Below are positions 62,594-64,000 of a stretch of 64,000 nucleotides of DNA, piece by piece (position 1 is the first letter of the stretch; each line of letters begins with the position of its first letter). Source of the stretch: Eubacterium sp. GTDB lineage: Bacteria; Bacillota; Clostridia; Oscillospirales; Acutalibacteraceae. The stretch covers positions 25,578 to 89,577 of the forward strand of contig JACTVT010000001.1 of the NCBI GenBank assembly GCA_014465955.1. Reading direction: 5' to 3'. Below the pieces are notes generated by a model, which had not been told where the DNA came from, did not search any database, and saw only the letters and a list, made by a program, of their open reading frames with translations. The position numbers and the translations under genes were made by a program.

Positions 62594-63874
62594 ATGAAAG
62601 TATTAGTTGTCGGAGGAGGCGGCAGAGAGCACGCCTTAATCCGTAAAATCAAAGAGTCTGCAAGGGTAGATGCAATTGCCTGCTGCCCCGGTAACGGCGG
62701 TATTTCATATGATGCAGAATGTTATAATGTTTCTGCAACCGATATTGACGGCGTAGTTGCACTTGCTAAGGAAATAAAGGCTGATTTTGTTGTTGTAGCA
62801 CCGGATGATCCGCTTGTTGCAGGTATGGTTGATGCGCTGAATGAAGCAGGCTTTGCAACCTTCGGTCCAAAAGCAAATGCCGCTATTATTGAAGGTTCTA
62901 AAGTCTTTTCAAAAGATTTAATGCTTAAATATAATATTCCGACTGCTGAATATAAGGTGTTTGACAAGGCAGAAGATGTTATCGCTTATATTACCGAAAA
63001 GAATGAATTTCCAACCGTTATCAAGGCAGACGGTCTTGCACTCGGCAAGGGCGTAATCATTCCCGAAAATCTTGAAGACGCTGTTAAAGGCGTTAAAGAG
63101 ATTATGGAGGATAAGATTTTCGGCGCATCGGGCAATAACGTTGTTGTTGAGGAATTTCTTACTGGTCCCGAAGTTTCAGTTCTTGCTTTTACAGACGGCA
63201 AATGCGTAAAGCCGATGGTTTCTTCTATGGATCATAAAAGAGCGCTTGACGGCGATAAGGGTCTTAATACAGGCGGTATGGGTACCGTTTCTCCTAATCC
63301 GTATTATACCGACGAAATTGCCGAGCAGTGTATGAACGAAATCTTTATTCCTACAATTGAGGCTATGAATAAAGAGGGCAGAACCTTTAAAGGCTGTCTT
63401 TATTTCGGACTTATGATTACTCCGAAAGGACCTAAGGTTATTGAATATAACTGCCGTTTCGGCGACCCTGAAACACAGGTTGTTCTTCCCCGTCTTAAAA
63501 CAGATATTATGGATATCTTCGATGCAATTAATAACGAAACACTTTCAGACCTTGATATTGAGTGGAGTGACGAGGCTTGTGCCTGCGTTGTTATTGCATC
63601 GGGCGGCTATCCTAAATCATATCCGAAGGGTCTTGAAATTACGGGTCTTGAAAACGGTCAGGCAGACGGCGTTACCGTTTATCACGCAGGCACTGCCGTT
63701 AAGGACGGCAGGCTTGTAACGGCAGGCGGCAGAGTTCTCGGTGTTACCGCTCTCGGCAAAGATCTGCAGCAGGCGCTTGATACTGCTTACAGTGCCGTAG
63801 ATAAGATTGATTTTGAAAATAAGCATTTCAGAAAAGATATCGGTCAGCGTGCATTAAAGGCTTTAAAAAAGTGA
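62594..63874 (+). CDS. purD: Phosphoribosylamine-glycine ligase
   Basis: A 426-aa ATP-grasp enzyme that makes GAR from phosphoribosylamine and glycine. MKVLVVGGGGREHALIRKI, the ATP-grasp loop IKADGLALGKGVIIP, NTGGMGTVSPNPYY and the metal-binding EYNCRFGDPETQV are intact. An AAAGGAG site precedes the ATG. It is the last gene of the pur cluster and is followed by a strong terminator. Confidence 0.97.
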   Translation: MKVLVVGGGGREHALIRKIKESARVDAIACCPGNGGISYDAECYNVSATDIDGVVALAKEIKADFVVVAPDDPLVAGMVDALNEAGFATFGPKANAAIIEGSKVFSKDLMLKYNIPTAEYKVFDKAEDVIAYITEKNEFPTVIKADGLALGKGVIIPENLEDAVKGVKEIMEDKIFGASGNNVVVEEFLTGPEVSVLAFTDGKCVKPMVSSMDHKRALDGDKGLNTGGMGTVSPNPYYTDEIAEQCMNEIFIPTIEAMNKEGRTFKGCLYFGLMITPKGPKVIEYNCRFGDPETQVVLPRLKTDIMDIFDAINNETLSDLDIEWSDEACACVVIASGGYPKSYPKGLEITGLENGQADGVTVYHAGTAVKDGRLVTAGGRVLGVTALGKDLQQALDTAYSAVDKIDFENKHFRKDIGQRALKALKK

Positions 63875-63888
63875 TATCAGATCAATTT

Positions 63889-63918
63889 AACGGTGCGTTA
63901 TTCAAAACGCACCGTTTT
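63889..63918 (+). terminator. Intrinsic terminator after purD
   Basis: AACGGTGCGTT and AACGCACCGTT form a perfect 11-bp stem with loop ATTCAA, then TT and A/T-rich DNA. The stem bases (GGTGCG/CGCACC) resemble the TGCG-core repeat arms, but the TGTAGGG lead is missing. Confidence 0.85.
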
Positions 63919-63978
63919 AATCATCTTTTCATAACATATTATTAATTAAATGTTTACAAAAAACTTTACTATTTGTTA

Positions 63979-63984
63979 TTGACA
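63979..63984 (+). promoter_or_regulatory. Possible -35 box of a promoter running off the window
   Basis: A perfect TTGACA lies 16 nt before the end of the window; a -10 box at the usual spacing would begin just beyond base 64000. The preceding 60 nt are AT-rich and hold no gene. Confidence 0.4.
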
Positions 63985-64000
63985 TTTATACAAATAGGAA

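Overview
The window is about 64 kb of a low-to-medium GC Firmicute chromosome, most likely an anaerobic, spore-forming member of the Clostridia close to Ruminococcaceae/Oscillospiraceae. Support for this comes from the complete S10-spc-alpha ribosomal superoperon in Firmicute order, strong AGGAGG-type ribosome binding sites, consensus sigma-A promoters with 17-nt spacers, the sporulation-linked genes spoIVB, yabP, yabQ and a spoVB/yabM relative, an HPr kinase, and a dispersed 'TGTAGGG...CCCG' palindromic repeat family that I associate with gut Clostridia. No rRNA, tRNA, CRISPR array, prophage or transposase gene was seen. Only three genes (19561-21057 and 25554-26753) lie on the minus strand.

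Layout. 1-5492: a histidine operon beginning inside a HisZ-HisG fusion, then hisD, hisB, hisA, hisI and hisE, with a ComEC-like metallo-beta-lactamase lipoprotein and a DUF3006 protein between hisD and hisB. hisC, hisH and hisF are not in the window. 5492-12430: recJ, rel, dtd, a glyoxalase-II-like hydrolase and hemZ. 12517-17359: a coiled-coil protein, then the yabM-yabN(mazG)-hup-rqcP-yabP-yabQ-divIC block. 17520-19484: an orphan fumarase alpha subunit and an RNA methyltransferase. 19561-21057 (minus): a two-gene unit of an HPr-kinase-like P-loop protein and a membrane-anchored protein interrupted by an in-frame stop. 21189-25483: dinB with a small coupled partner, a type Ic aspartate aminotransferase, a DMT transporter and nrdR. 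25554-26753 (minus): a glycosyltransferase. 26951-36281: hprK, glcK, murB, rapZ, whiA, dnaE and pfkA. 36464-40461: spoIVB and a YfhO-type membrane protein. 41086-56383: 28 ribosomal protein genes plus secY, adk, map, infA and rpoA, including the 59-codon rpmD. 56706-59468: a GNAT acetyltransferase, a GPH-type symporter and a Nudix hydrolase. 59593-63874: purE, purM, purN, purO and purD.

Regulatory layer. I could place many TTGaca-17-TAtaaT promoters, several intrinsic terminators, a probable LexA box at dinB, a good NrdR box upstream of nrdR, a structured leader of about 320 nt before rpsJ, a nested hairpin before rplB, and a terminator hairpin that contains the yabP Shine-Dalgarno sequence.

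Most unusual. (1) About 17 short palindromic repeats, nearly all just 3' of a gene and in its orientation. Their stem cores differ but stay self-complementary, and an 89-bp composite form is present twice at 90% identity. (2) The HPrK-like kinase plus interrupted membrane protein, divergent from dinB. (3) The HisZ-HisG fusion. (4) Archaeal-type PurO in place of PurH. No large undescribed system such as a defence island or biosynthetic cluster is evident; the window is mostly housekeeping.
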